Shown in pieces: positions 44,443 to 53,322 of a stretch of DNA of 64,000 nucleotides. The notes beneath the pieces were generated by a model. That model saw nothing but the letters and a program-made list of their open reading frames with translations. It had not been told where the DNA came from and searched no databases. The DNA is from Photobacterium angustum. GTDB taxonomy: Bacteria > Pseudomonadota > Gammaproteobacteria > Enterobacterales > Vibrionaceae. The position numbers and the translations under genes are program-made. Position 1 is the stretch's first letter. Each line of letters starts with the position of its first letter. The DNA lies in NCBI RefSeq assembly GCF_003026365.1, contig NZ_PYOM01000005.1, positions 62,001 to 126,000 on the forward strand, in the 5' to 3' direction.

Positions 44443-44808
44443 ATTTATAGCCTTTCTGCCTCCTATCGTGCAAAAAGACAATAGAACGCATAATCATGTA
44501 GACCTACATAATAAGCGGTTAATAACTAATGAGGTAGTAAAATAATGTAAATAAATCATTCTCCCCTAATTCATTTTATATATATCTCAATATTTACTCT
44601 TTACATCACACTAAAAGAATCATTATTTTAAGTTAGTATTATTTAAAAAATCGTTAACCAATTAAAAAGTATGTGTTTATTGTTAAAATTTGACTCATAA
44701 TTAAAGATATCAGGTCATTTTATTTTAAGTTCAAATTTTTACGCAAATAAAACATAAATTTATTGACTTATCCTCTAGGGTAAATTTTAAAGCAAAAGGA
44801 ATACGTAT
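44443..44808. other. AT-rich intergenic region between divergent genes
   Basis: Upstream of both the second acyltransferase and a small winged-helix protein. No gene and no distinctive operator was seen. Confidence 0.45.
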
Positions 44809-45102
44809 ATGGAATTAAGCAAAACCAAATCGAGTTTTTATCGTCGTCTTTATATCGCTTATTTAATCGAAAATGGCATTGATAGCGTCCCTAAAATTAT
44901 TGCCTTTTCAGGTATGCCTCGTCGTACTGCACAAGATACTATCAAGAGCTTGATTGAACTTGATATTATTTGCCAATTTACCCAAACCAAGGGTGAGCGA
45001 CATCAAACAGGTCATTACACCATTGAACAATGGGGAGCAATTAATCGGGACTGGCTTAACCAAAATATTGAACAGATAAAAGTAGCACTGGATTATCCAT
45101 AA
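44809..45102 (+). CDS. Small winged helix-turn-helix protein
   Basis: The 97 residues form a winged-helix domain: an N-terminal helix SSFYRRLYIAYLIENGIDSV, the helix-turn-helix KIIAFSGMPRRTAQDTIKS, LIELDII and a wing with GERHQTGHYTIEQWG. AAAGGAAT precedes the ATG. It is probably a DNA-binding regulator of unknown target, possibly autoregulatory. It lies 79 bases before the site-2-protease-like gene in the same direction and may be cotranscribed. Confidence 0.78.
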   Translation: MELSKTKSSFYRRLYIAYLIENGIDSVPKIIAFSGMPRRTAQDTIKSLIELDIICQFTQTKGERHQTGHYTIEQWGAINRDWLNQNIEQIKVALDYP

Positions 45103-45181
45103 CTCGTTACACATTTACGCTATAACATTGTGCTTTTTTCCGTATAATTTTCTTATTCACCTTAGATAGACAGGTAACGCA

Positions 45182-46267
45182 TTGGAACTGCTTCAACTAG
45201 ATGACTTTTTAGGTAAACCACTTCGTTTAGAAGGTTCACTTGCAGGCTGGCAACAGTTGTTCTGGGATAACACGCTAGTTTCACAAAAAGATGCTTCAGC
45301 ATCAGACGATAACGAATTTCAGCACCAATTTGCGCTTCAAAATGGTGATGAAACCATTGAATGCCAGCTATCAGGTAATCTTTCATGGCAACCTTTTTTG
45401 ATCAGTTACCAAGCGCAAGTGAATAACCAAGTTATCGCGCAGGGTGAGCGTAACGAAAAAGACATAGAGCGCCAAACCCCTCATACACCAATTGTTGCTG
45501 AAAGAAAATTTAGTATAATTGGTCTAGTTTCACTCGGTATGAAGGCCTTAAAAAGCGCTAAGCTGATCAAAGTGGTATTAGCTTCAGCCAGTCTTGCTGC
45601 CTATTCTTGGCTTTTCTCATTTCAGTTTGCTTTAGCACTTATCGCTTGTTTAGTTTTTCATGAATACGGTCACGTCCGTGCCATGAAATATTTTGGTATG
45701 AAAACCAAAGGCATTTATCTTGTGCCTTTCCTTGGTGGTCTTGCGCTAAGTGATGAAAAAATAAATACTCGTTGGCAAGATGTGGTTATCTCAATTATGG
45801 GACCACTCTTTGGTTTGATCATGTCTTTGATCTGTATGGTTGCCTATTGGATCACAGGCGAGATGTTCTTTGCAGGTCTTGCGGTATTTAATGCTTTATT
45901 GAATTTATTCAATCTGCTGCCTATTTTACCGTTAGATGGTGGCCATGTACTGAAAAGTATCAGCTTTTCTATGAATAGTAAGTTTGGCATTATTCTTTGT
46001 GCTGGTGCGGCTATTGGTGGTGTTATTCTCAGCTATAAACTAGGGTTAACCCTCTTTGGTTTTTTACTTATCATGGGCTGTATTGAAATCGTTTTTGAAT
46101 GGAAACAGCGCCATCATAGTCATTTGCTTCCACTTGATCGTTACGGACAGATTTTCTCTTTCATATGGTATGTCGGTCTTGTTTCCTCACTAATGGCAAT
46201 TATTTGGTACTTTGCAAGTATGGGCGATACCTTACTGAGCTTGCCATTACAGATTCTAGGCACCTAA
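45182..46267 (+). CDS. Site-2 protease family (M50) membrane metallopeptidase
   Basis: The 361-residue protein carries zinc motif HEYGH (160-164) in a membrane helix and the third ligand in LPLDGGH (Asp252), with about six hydrophobic segments from residue 125. The first 110 residues are soluble with many beta-type strands and no family I recognise. Site-2 proteases cut membrane-bound regulators, but the substrate is unknown. The start is TTG: an in-frame TAG lies 15 bases upstream and the first ATG would remove the soluble domain. A weak AGG lies 9 bases upstream. Confidence 0.82.
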   Translation: MELLQLDDFLGKPLRLEGSLAGWQQLFWDNTLVSQKDASASDDNEFQHQFALQNGDETIECQLSGNLSWQPFLISYQAQVNNQVIAQGERNEKDIERQTPHTPIVAERKFSIIGLVSLGMKALKSAKLIKVVLASASLAAYSWLFSFQFALALIACLVFHEYGHVRAMKYFGMKTKGIYLVPFLGGLALSDEKINTRWQDVVISIMGPLFGLIMSLICMVAYWITGEMFFAGLAVFNALLNLFNLLPILPLDGGHVLKSISFSMNSKFGIILCAGAAIGGVILSYKLGLTLFGFLLIMGCIEIVFEWKQRHHSHLLPLDRYGQIFSFIWYVGLVSSLMAIIWYFASMGDTLLSLPLQILGT

Positions 46268-46288
46268 TAGATTTTTCCGAAACGACAG

Positions 46289-46325
46289 AAAGATAAAGGG
46301 ACGAATTATCGTCCCTTTTATCTTT
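46289..46325. terminator. Bidirectional terminator
   Basis: AAAGATAAAGGGACGA and TCGTCCCTTTTATCTTT form a long stem between the converging M50 gene and yajD. Confidence 0.92.
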
Positions 46326-46346
46326 CTAACTGACACAAGCAAACTA

Positions 46347-46703
46347 TTACTTCTTGCCTTTTTCCATCATTGCTTTTAAATCTGCAAATGGGTTGAACGT
46401 AGCAGCTTCATGTTCATTTTCACCAGCACGGATCACACTACTTTGACCGTTATCCGCATCAGTGTATTTTTCATGCTCATGATCATGACAGAATAAACAA
46501 AGTAGCTCCCAGTTACTGCCATCTTCTGGATTATTAGTATGATCATGATCTACGTGGTGAACAGTTAATTCACGAAGATTTGAATATACAAATTCACGAG
46601 AACAACGACCACATACCCACGGGTAAATTTTTAATGCTTTTTCACGGTAACCTGCTTCTTTACGTGCATAAGCGGCACTAGTGCCGTAGAAATCAGATGA
46701 CAT
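46347..46703 (-). CDS. yajD: YajD family HNH nuclease
   Basis: The 118-residue protein has an HNH endonuclease core: zinc cysteines in WVCGRCSREF and LLCLFCHDHEHEKY, and the catalytic region ELTVHHVDHDHTNNPEDGSN with H-H and D-H-D-H. It matches the small YajD family, whose biological role is unknown. AGGA lies 6 bases before the ATG. Its upstream region is shared with the divergent Hsp70 operon. Confidence 0.93.
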   Translation of the reverse strand: MSSDFYGTSAAYARKEAGYREKALKIYPWVCGRCSREFVYSNLRELTVHHVDHDHTNNPEDGSNWELLCLFCHDHEHEKYTDADNGQSSVIRAGENEHEAATFNPFADLKAMMEKGKK

Positions 46704-46874
46704 ATCTTGTCCTATCTTCTAACACAACAGCCCATACACTATAGAGCTATCATGCTTTAGTACTAATTTTGCTGTATTGAACCACCACCAAAGTGGTTAT
46801 ATCAAGCAATTATTTTAAGATTAATGACCTTGTTATCGGATTTTAAGCCATATCTTTTTAATACAATCAGTTAG

Positions 46875-46901
46875 CTTGAAAACGTCACCTTGCATCCCCA
46901 T
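46875..46901 (+). promoter_or_regulatory. Sigma-32 heat-shock promoter
   Basis: CTTGAAA (46875-46881) and CCCCAT followed by TTTA (46896-46905) are separated by 14 bases. This agrees with the sigma-32 consensus CTTGAAA-N(13-15)-CCCCATnT at every important base. Orientation is towards the DUF2760-Hsp70 operon, and transcription should start near 46909, leaving a leader of about 230 bases. Confidence 0.85.
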
Positions 46902-46935
46902 TTTAGCTACATGTCAGATCATCGATGTGTCAAAT

Positions 46936-46961
46936 ACGCTAAATACACTAGTATTTAACGT
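46936..46961. promoter_or_regulatory. Dyad in the Hsp70-operon leader
   Basis: Two 11-base arms, ACGCTAAATAC and GTATTTAACGT, are inverted repeats with one mismatch around a 4-base centre. The dyad starts 27 bases after the predicted heat-shock start. It could be a repressor operator or an RNA hairpin. Confidence 0.5.
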
Positions 46962-47137
46962 AATATATTGATTGCAAATTAGGCTAAGAGACCGTTTGTT
47001 CTAGCTTTTAAGCAAAAAAACACGCTCTAATAGGCATCTTTTGCATACGTCTATGTTAATATTCGACTAATTATTTGAAGCTGATTCACACTTAATATTT
47101 AACCGAATCGCCCTTTAACCGCTAAGAGTAAACAAAT

Positions 47138-47827
47138 ATGGCTTTTGATTTTTCTAAGATGCACGTTGATTTGTCGGCTGTGCCAACTACTATCGACATG
47201 GGTCACGCATGGTTAGGCGCTCTAGTTCTAATTCTATTGGTTATGTACCTAACGAAAAAAGGTAAGCCAGTCGAAGTTGAAAAGATTATCGAAAAAGAAA
47301 TCGAAGTAGAGAAGATCGTCGAAGTTGAAAAACCGGTTGAGAAAATCGTAGAAAAGATTATCGAAAAACCTGTCGAAAAAATTGTCGAAGTTGAAAAAGT
47401 TGTTGAAAAAATCGTTGAGGTTGAAGTTGAACCTAAGCTAAAAACATCGACGCCTGATGCAGCATTGCAACTTCTTTCTCTTCTACAACAAGAAGCGCGT
47501 TTTATCGACTTCATGCAAGAAGATCTTAAAGGTTATGCTGACGCCGATATCGGTGCCGCAGCACGTGTTATTCACGAAGGCGGTCATAAAGTATTAAATG
47601 AATACTTCAGTTTTGCGCCAGTTCGCACTGAAGAAGAAGAGACACGAATTACCCTGCCACAAGGCTTCAACGCATCTGAAGTTCGCCTAACAGGTAATGT
47701 GGTTGGTGAAGCACCATTTAACGGAACTTTGATCCACCGTGGCTGGAAAGTAACAGAAGTTAAATTGCCTAAATTGGCAGAAGGCCACGATGCACATATC
47801 ATCGCAGCCGCTGAGGTAGAATTATAA
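47138..47827 (+). CDS. DUF2760 protein with membrane anchor and V-E-K repeat
   Basis: The 229-residue protein has one hydrophobic segment (about 22-38, HAWLGALVLILLVMYL) followed by Lys residues, then a striking region (45-98) made of repeats of the type VEKIVE with periodic Pro, and a C-terminal DUF2760 domain (about 105-229: DAALQLLSLLQQEARFIDFM, LKGYADADIGAAARVIHEG, LIHRGWKVTEVKLP). The positive-inside pattern puts the repeat and domain in the cytoplasm. The repeat probably forms a long charged stalk. The stop overlaps the next start by one base (TAATG), coupling it to the first Hsp70. DUF2760 has no known function. Confidence 0.85.
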   Translation: MAFDFSKMHVDLSAVPTTIDMGHAWLGALVLILLVMYLTKKGKPVEVEKIIEKEIEVEKIVEVEKPVEKIVEKIIEKPVEKIVEVEKVVEKIVEVEVEPKLKTSTPDAALQLLSLLQQEARFIDFMQEDLKGYADADIGAAARVIHEGGHKVLNEYFSFAPVRTEEEETRITLPQGFNASEVRLTGNVVGEAPFNGTLIHRGWKVTEVKLPKLAEGHDAHIIAAAEVEL

Positions 47828-49662
47828 TGCAAGACACACAACAACACCGTTACAGCGTTGGTATCGATTTAGGTACAACACACTGCGTACTTTCTTATGT
47901 TGATCTTCAAGATGAGAACGCTGATGTAACGGTTATGCCTATCCCACAATTAACCAATCCGGGTAATGTGGAAGAAAAAAACCAGCTTCCATCATTCATG
48001 TATCAAGCACATGAGTCTGAACTGGCTGAAGGTGATACTGCACTTCCTTGGAATGCAAAACCGAATGCGATTGTGGGTGCAATGGCACGTTCATTAGGCA
48101 GTAAGACTCCTATCCGTCTTATCTCTAGTGCGAAAAGCTGGCTATGTCACGGCGGCGTAAACCGTCGCGATGCATTTTTGCCATTGAATAGTCCTGAAGA
48201 AGTGATCAAAGTATCACCTCTTGAAGCCACACAACAATATCTTGAGCACATGGCTGATGCATGGAACTTCCAGCATCCTGAAACGCCTATTTTTGATCAA
48301 GACGTAACGATTACTGTACCAGCTTCGTTTGATCCAGCAGCACGTGATTTAACTGCAGAAGCTGCACGTAATGTTGGCTTTAAGCACCTTACTTTGCTTG
48401 AAGAACCACAAGCGGCAGTATATAGCTGGATTAAAAACAACGATGAAAGCTGGCGTGATCAAGTGTCCGTTGGCGACATCATCCTTGTGGTTGATATCGG
48501 TGGTGGTACTACAGATTTATCGTTAGTCGCTGTAACTGAAGAAGACGGCAACCTTACTCTTAATCGTGTTGCTGTTGGCGATCACATCCTACTGGGTGGC
48601 GACAACATGGATTTAGCTCTGGCTTATCGTTTAAAGATGAAGCTAGCGCAAGAAGGCAAACAGTTACAACCTTGGCAAGTATTGGCGATTACGCATGCAT
48701 GTCGTGATGCTAAAGAAGCATTACTTAATGATGCTGAGTTGCAATCAATGCCAATTGTTGTTCCTAGTCGTGGTTCTAAACTACTTGGCGGCACACTTCA
48801 AACTGAACTGACTCAAGAAGAAGTGCAACAGACACTTGTTGAAGGTTTCTTCCCGCAAACATCTGTTGAAGAGCACCCAGTTCAAGCAGCACGTGGCGCA
48901 TTAACCCAAATGGGCTTACCTTACGCACAAGATGCTGCGGTATCTCGCCATGTAGCAAGTTTCCTTAGCCGTCAAAGTCAAGCGGTTGATGAGCTTTTTG
49001 AACAATTTGAACAAATGCATGACGGCTTCATCCGCCCGACTGCTATTTTATTCAACGGTGGTGTTTTAAAATCTAACCTATTATCTGATCGCCTACTAGG
49101 TATCATTAATAATTGGTTAACCACGGGCGGTTCAGAGCCTGCTAATTTACTTCAAGGCTTAGATCTTGATTTAGCTGTTGCTAGCGGCGCGTCTTACTAC
49201 GGCTCTGTTCGAAAAGGTAAAGGCGTTCGTATCCGTGGCGGTATCGCAAGTAGCTACTATGTAGGTATTGAAAGTGCTATGCCTGCAATCCCAGGAATGG
49301 AACCACCACTTGAAGCACTATGTGTCGCACCATTTGGTATGGAAGAAGGCTCTCAAGCTAACGTACCAAGCCAAGAGTTTGGCTTAATCATTGGTCAACC
49401 CGTAAAGTTCAAGTTCTTCGGTTCTACAGTACGCCGTGATGATGTTGCTGGTACTCATCTTGATTGGTGGCAACCTGAAGAGATGGAAGAATTACCATCT
49501 ATTCAAATGACACTACCAGTGTCTGATGGCCGTACCGTAGGTGAAGTGGTTCCTGTTAAGTTAGCCTCACGCGTAACAGAATTAGGGACACTTTGTCTTG
49601 AAGCTATTTCGACTGATAACGGTCAGAAATGGCAGGTAGAATTCGACGTTCGCGAAAGCTAA
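47827..49662 (+). CDS. Divergent Hsp70 family chaperone, first of pair
   Basis: The 611-residue protein has an Hsp70 nucleotide-binding domain: phosphate-1 GIDLGTTHCVLSY (12-24), phosphate-2 VVDIGGGTTDLSLV (221-234), GDHILLGGDNMDLALAY and the adenosine motif LFNGGVLKS (about 408-416). About 130 residues follow from 480, with beta-type sequence (EFGLIIGQPVKFKFFGSTV, VVPVKLASRVTELGTL) resembling a reduced substrate domain; the usual helical lid and the C-terminal EEVD-type tail are absent. It is not DnaK or HscA. It is coupled to the DUF2760 gene and lies under the sigma-32 promoter. A hairpin follows it. Confidence 0.9.
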   Translation: MQDTQQHRYSVGIDLGTTHCVLSYVDLQDENADVTVMPIPQLTNPGNVEEKNQLPSFMYQAHESELAEGDTALPWNAKPNAIVGAMARSLGSKTPIRLISSAKSWLCHGGVNRRDAFLPLNSPEEVIKVSPLEATQQYLEHMADAWNFQHPETPIFDQDVTITVPASFDPAARDLTAEAARNVGFKHLTLLEEPQAAVYSWIKNNDESWRDQVSVGDIILVVDIGGGTTDLSLVAVTEEDGNLTLNRVAVGDHILLGGDNMDLALAYRLKMKLAQEGKQLQPWQVLAITHACRDAKEALLNDAELQSMPIVVPSRGSKLLGGTLQTELTQEEVQQTLVEGFFPQTSVEEHPVQAARGALTQMGLPYAQDAAVSRHVASFLSRQSQAVDELFEQFEQMHDGFIRPTAILFNGGVLKSNLLSDRLLGIINNWLTTGGSEPANLLQGLDLDLAVASGASYYGSVRKGKGVRIRGGIASSYYVGIESAMPAIPGMEPPLEALCVAPFGMEEGSQANVPSQEFGLIIGQPVKFKFFGSTVRRDDVAGTHLDWWQPEEMEELPSIQMTLPVSDGRTVGEVVPVKLASRVTELGTLCLEAISTDNGQKWQVEFDVRES

Positions 49663-49671
49663 TATCGAACT

Positions 49672-49698
49672 AACGGCGCATCTTTTGATGCGCCGTTT
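49672..49698 (+). terminator. Hairpin between the two Hsp70 genes
   Basis: AACGGCGCATC and GATGCGCCGTT form an 11-bp GC-rich stem with a TTTT loop but only a short T-tract. It may end part of the heat-shock transcript before the second Hsp70. Confidence 0.75.
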
Positions 49699-49813
49699 AT
49701 CTATATACATACTCGTGGGTTTATAGTTATAACAATACACAATCATCTACCTTCTGTAGGGCTTTCATTTATTCCCACTTGTCTATTTTCCTATTTTACT
49801 TTGTGGAGTCGTC

Positions 49814-52666
49814 ATGCCTTCATCTTCCCCTCGCTATTTAGTCGGTATCGACCTAGGGACAACGCACACCGTTGTAGCTTACGCTGAAATTACAGATGAT
49901 CTTGAAAATAGCCCAATGCATATTTTCAATATCGATCAACTTATTGCACCAGGCGAAGTCGCTCGTAAACCTCTACTACCCTCTTTCCGTTATCATCCTG
50001 CTCAAGGTGAAATGGATGCTACGCAACTTGTCTTACCATGGACCCCTGAACCAGTTAACGGCGAAATTGATACCGTGATCATTGGTGAGTTAGCGCGTGA
50101 ACTGGGCGCAAAGGTTGAAGGTCGTCAAGTGGTGAGTGCTAAGAGCTGGCTATCTCATCCCAACGTTGATCGTAACGAAGCTATTTTACCTTGGTCATCA
50201 ACAGCATCTAAATCGGATGTAAAGAAAGTCTCTCCTGTTATAGCGAGTGCCAGCTACTTAAACCATGTTCGTCAGTCATGGGATTATCACCATAAAAATG
50301 CCAAGCTTGCCGATCAAGAGGTAGTAATCACTGTGCCTGCATCGTTTGATGAAGCTGCACGTGCGTTAACACTACAAGCAGCAGAGTTAGCAGGACTAAA
50401 AAAAGTCTTACTGCTAGAAGAGCCGCAAGCAGTATGTTACGACTGGTACGCGCAAAATAAAGATAACGCTGATGAATTATTAAAAGACATACCACTATTA
50501 ATGGTATGTGATGTGGGTGGTGGTACAACCGATTTAAGCTTAATAAAAGTCGGTAGCAAAGATAATAAGCTAACCCTCGATCGTATCGGTGTTGGCGATC
50601 ACCTCATGCTAGGTGGTGATAACCTTGATTTATCATTAGCTCATGTTGCTGAGCAGCGTTTAAATGGTGAATCAAAAAAACTCAGCCAAGCTGCGCTATC
50701 AAAGCTTATACAGCAAACCCGCAAAGTGAAAGAAAGCTTGTTATCAGGTAATGCGCCAGATGCAGCAAAAGTGACTATGCTTGGTAGCGGCTCACGATTG
50801 ATTGGTGGTGCCAAAAGTATTGAGTTAAATCGTGACGAAGTGCATCGCATTGCGCTTGACGGTTTCTTCCCTATGACAGCATACAGCGAGCAACCAAGCC
50901 AACGTCAAGCTGCGATGGTCGAATTTGGTCTACCTTATGCGGCAGATCCTGCTATTAGTAAACATATTGCACAATTTATCGATCTTCACGATCATGTTTG
51001 TCGTGATGCTTTTAGCGAAAACGGCATTACTATAAGTGCAGATCAACCCGCAATCCCCGTTGCCGTTCTGCTTAATGGTGGCGTATTTAACAGCCCGTTA
51101 CTGACTGAGCGCACAATTGACGTAATTTCATCATGGCGCGACGATAACAGTATTACAGAGCTTAAAAACCTACACCCCGATCTTGCGGTTGCATTTGGTG
51201 CTGTCGCTTATGCAAAGGCCCGTCATGGCGCACAACTGAAAATTGGTGGTGGCTCTGCCCGTTCTTTCTTCCTTGTTATTGGTCAAAATAAAGACGTAAA
51301 ACAAGGTATATGTTTATTACCTAAAGGTATTGAAGAAAGTACAGAAGTGAATTTAACCCATCGTAAATTTGCTTTAACCTTAGGCGAACCCGTGCGCTTT
51401 AACCTTGTTTCCACTACAGATGAGAAATACTCAGAAGTCGGTGAACTGGTTAATATTATCGGTGACGGTTTTGTCACCTTACCGCCGTTTATTGCGACTC
51501 TTGATAGTGAACGAGATCGTAGCGAATTAGCTGCAAACCAGAAAGATCGTGAAGAGGTAACCTTAGCATGTCAGCTAACTGAAGTCGGTACCCTTCAGAT
51601 CGAAGCAGTTAGCATAGCGGATCCAAAAAAACGTTGGAAAGTTGAATTTGCGATCCGAAAAGATCTCGCCAAATTGCATCGTGGTGATAACGGTAGCACC
51701 CTTGCTGAAAGTGAACTTCCTCCACGAATGAATGACGCCATTGATGCAATCAAGAAAGTCTATGGTGGTAGTAAGAATAGCGATAACAGTAAAGCGGCGA
51801 AAACGTTACGTAACGATCTTGATAAGATGCTGGGAAAACGTGATAACTGGGAAACCCCATGTTTACGTGAATTAGCTAACGCACTATTAGAAAGTAAAAA
51901 GCGTCGTCGGCGCTCAGATCTTCATGAACGTAACTGGTTAAAACTTATAGGCTTTACCATGCGTCCAGGTTTTGGCTACCCTGCTGATGATTTCCGTATG
52001 AATGAAGTTTGGGCATTGTACCAACAGGGAATTCAATTTGAATCCAATACCCAAACTTGGTGTGACTGGTGGACCTTCTGGCGTCGTGTTGCCGGTGGGT
52101 TAACCCAAGAGCAACAATTAGTGATCTATAAAGACATTGCTAAATACATCACTCCTGGTGCAAGTCGTAATGCCAAACTAAATAAAGAGCTTCAAGAACG
52201 TAGTTATGAAGACATGGTACGTTTAGCCGCTTCGCTTGAACATTTGCCTTTTGACAAAAAGCTTCAACTTATTGAGTGGCTATTTGGACGCTTACAGAAA
52301 GCCCAATACGCACAAGCACATTGGTGGGCGATTGGACGTATTGCTACACGTACGCCTTTCTATGGTTCAACTCATAATCTTCTATCAGCAGAGCATGTCT
52401 CCTTCTGTTTACCAGAGCTGATGGAGCTTGATTGGCGTAAAGAACCATATATTGGCTTTGCGGCTGTTATGATGACACGTAAAACAGGTGATCGTAACTT
52501 AGATATCAATGATGAATTACGACAGCAAGTTATTGATAAACTTAAAGTAAGTCGAGCACCTGAAAGTTGGATTGAAATGGTATCAGAAATTAAAATATTA
52601 ACTGAAGATGAAACCAAGCGCGTCTTTGGTGATGCTTTACCCAATGGTTTAAGATTAATTGGCTAA
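49814..52666 (+). CDS. Divergent Hsp70 with C-terminal DUF3731 region, second of pair
   Basis: The 950-residue protein begins with an Hsp70 nucleotide-binding domain (GIDLGTTHTVVAYAE at 11-25, MVCDVGGGTTDLSLI near 231-245, GDHLMLGGDNLDLSLAH, LLNGGVFNS near 419) and a reduced beta domain (EVNLTHRKFALTLGEPVRFN). After about residue 635 comes a roughly 310-residue helical region rich in W and R (LLESKKRRRRSDLHERNWLK, FGYPADDFRMNEVWALYQQG, CDWWTFWRRVAGGL, AHWWAIGRIATRTPFYG) that matches DUF3731, seen only on such Hsp70s. GGAG lies upstream of the ATG. It resembles the first Hsp70 in all ATP motifs, so the pair arose by duplication with a C-terminal gain. No GrpE or DnaJ gene is adjacent. Confidence 0.9.
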   Translation: MPSSSPRYLVGIDLGTTHTVVAYAEITDDLENSPMHIFNIDQLIAPGEVARKPLLPSFRYHPAQGEMDATQLVLPWTPEPVNGEIDTVIIGELARELGAKVEGRQVVSAKSWLSHPNVDRNEAILPWSSTASKSDVKKVSPVIASASYLNHVRQSWDYHHKNAKLADQEVVITVPASFDEAARALTLQAAELAGLKKVLLLEEPQAVCYDWYAQNKDNADELLKDIPLLMVCDVGGGTTDLSLIKVGSKDNKLTLDRIGVGDHLMLGGDNLDLSLAHVAEQRLNGESKKLSQAALSKLIQQTRKVKESLLSGNAPDAAKVTMLGSGSRLIGGAKSIELNRDEVHRIALDGFFPMTAYSEQPSQRQAAMVEFGLPYAADPAISKHIAQFIDLHDHVCRDAFSENGITISADQPAIPVAVLLNGGVFNSPLLTERTIDVISSWRDDNSITELKNLHPDLAVAFGAVAYAKARHGAQLKIGGGSARSFFLVIGQNKDVKQGICLLPKGIEESTEVNLTHRKFALTLGEPVRFNLVSTTDEKYSEVGELVNIIGDGFVTLPPFIATLDSERDRSELAANQKDREEVTLACQLTEVGTLQIEAVSIADPKKRWKVEFAIRKDLAKLHRGDNGSTLAESELPPRMNDAIDAIKKVYGGSKNSDNSKAAKTLRNDLDKMLGKRDNWETPCLRELANALLESKKRRRRSDLHERNWLKLIGFTMRPGFGYPADDFRMNEVWALYQQGIQFESNTQTWCDWWTFWRRVAGGLTQEQQLVIYKDIAKYITPGASRNAKLNKELQERSYEDMVRLAASLEHLPFDKKLQLIEWLFGRLQKAQYAQAHWWAIGRIATRTPFYGSTHNLLSAEHVSFCLPELMELDWRKEPYIGFAAVMMTRKTGDRNLDINDELRQQVIDKLKVSRAPESWIEMVSEIKILTEDETKRVFGDALPNGLRLIG

Positions 52667-52700
52667 TCTACTCATTGGTAAAATTTAATCTTATTGCATT

Positions 52701-52730
52701 AAAAGGATGAGTATTTCACTCATCCTTTCA
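52701..52730 (+). terminator. Intrinsic terminator of the second Hsp70
   Basis: AAAGGATGAG and CTCATCCTTT flank a TATTTCA loop. The T-tract is short but followed by CATCATTT. The rest of the gap to 52991 is AT-rich with no gene. Confidence 0.8.
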
Positions 52731-52991
52731 TCATTTATGAAATATAATATCTGTGATTTATTACTTATCCGTTGATAAATATAAATAAACAAAGAGAATC
52801 CATAAAAATTCTGAATCAATATCTACTTTTAATAACGAAAGCCTAATCTATTAATCTTCTGTTAAGGTTCTAATTGTTATTGTCTTATTAACAGCATTTG
52901 TTTGCTTGTTTTATTAACAAGTAAAGCTATTGAGGACTCCCTTTAGCCCCTCAATAAAGACATTTAAATATATAGAAGAGTAGAAGCCGCT

Positions 52992-53195
52992 ATGAATAAT
53001 TCTCAATTCCACATCATCGCACAACGTATTTTTAAGTCAGAAAATCAACGTGTTGCTGTAGCAGCTGTTGTTTTTGATGGTCTATCAAGCTATGAGGCTG
53101 AAAAGCGTTACGAACTTCCTAAAGGCACATTATCACGTAACGTGCGTAAATATAAAAATGAAGTAAAGTACATTGAGTCTGTAACAGCAGCTTAA
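52992..53195 (+). CDS. TrfB/KorA-like small DNA-binding protein
   Basis: The 67-residue protein resembles the helix-turn-helix of TrfB/KorA plasmid repressors: QRVAVAAVVFDGLSSYEAEK then RYELPKGTLSRNVRKYKNEV, with a recognition helix rich in S, R and K. KorA-type proteins bind as dimers to operator palindromes on conjugative plasmids; chromosomal copies in Vibrionaceae have no known role. It is a single-gene unit with its own terminator, just downstream of the Hsp70 locus. Confidence 0.7.
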   Translation: MNNSQFHIIAQRIFKSENQRVAVAAVVFDGLSSYEAEKRYELPKGTLSRNVRKYKNEVKYIESVTAA

Positions 53196-53280
53196 TCTGA
53201 ATTATAGAAATAATAAGCTTTCCCATGCATATAACTGTATAGATAAAAAAACAAACGAAAGCTTAATACCGGTGAGTATA

Positions 53281-53310
53281 AAAAAAGGAGAGTTAGTACT
53301 CTCCTTTTTT
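53281..53310. terminator. Bidirectional terminator
   Basis: AAAAAAGGAGAG and CTCTCCTTTTTT form a 12-bp perfect stem between converging genes. Confidence 0.93.
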
Positions 53311-53322
53311 ATTGTTCACTTT

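Noticed and set aside
47203-47514. Minus-strand ORF rich in STIFST repeats
   Set aside because: It is the complement of the V-E-K repeat of the DUF2760 gene; the repeat is a shadow.
49663-49813. Second sigma-32 promoter before the DUF3731 Hsp70
   Set aside because: No CTTGAA and CCCCAT pair with the right spacing was found in the gap.
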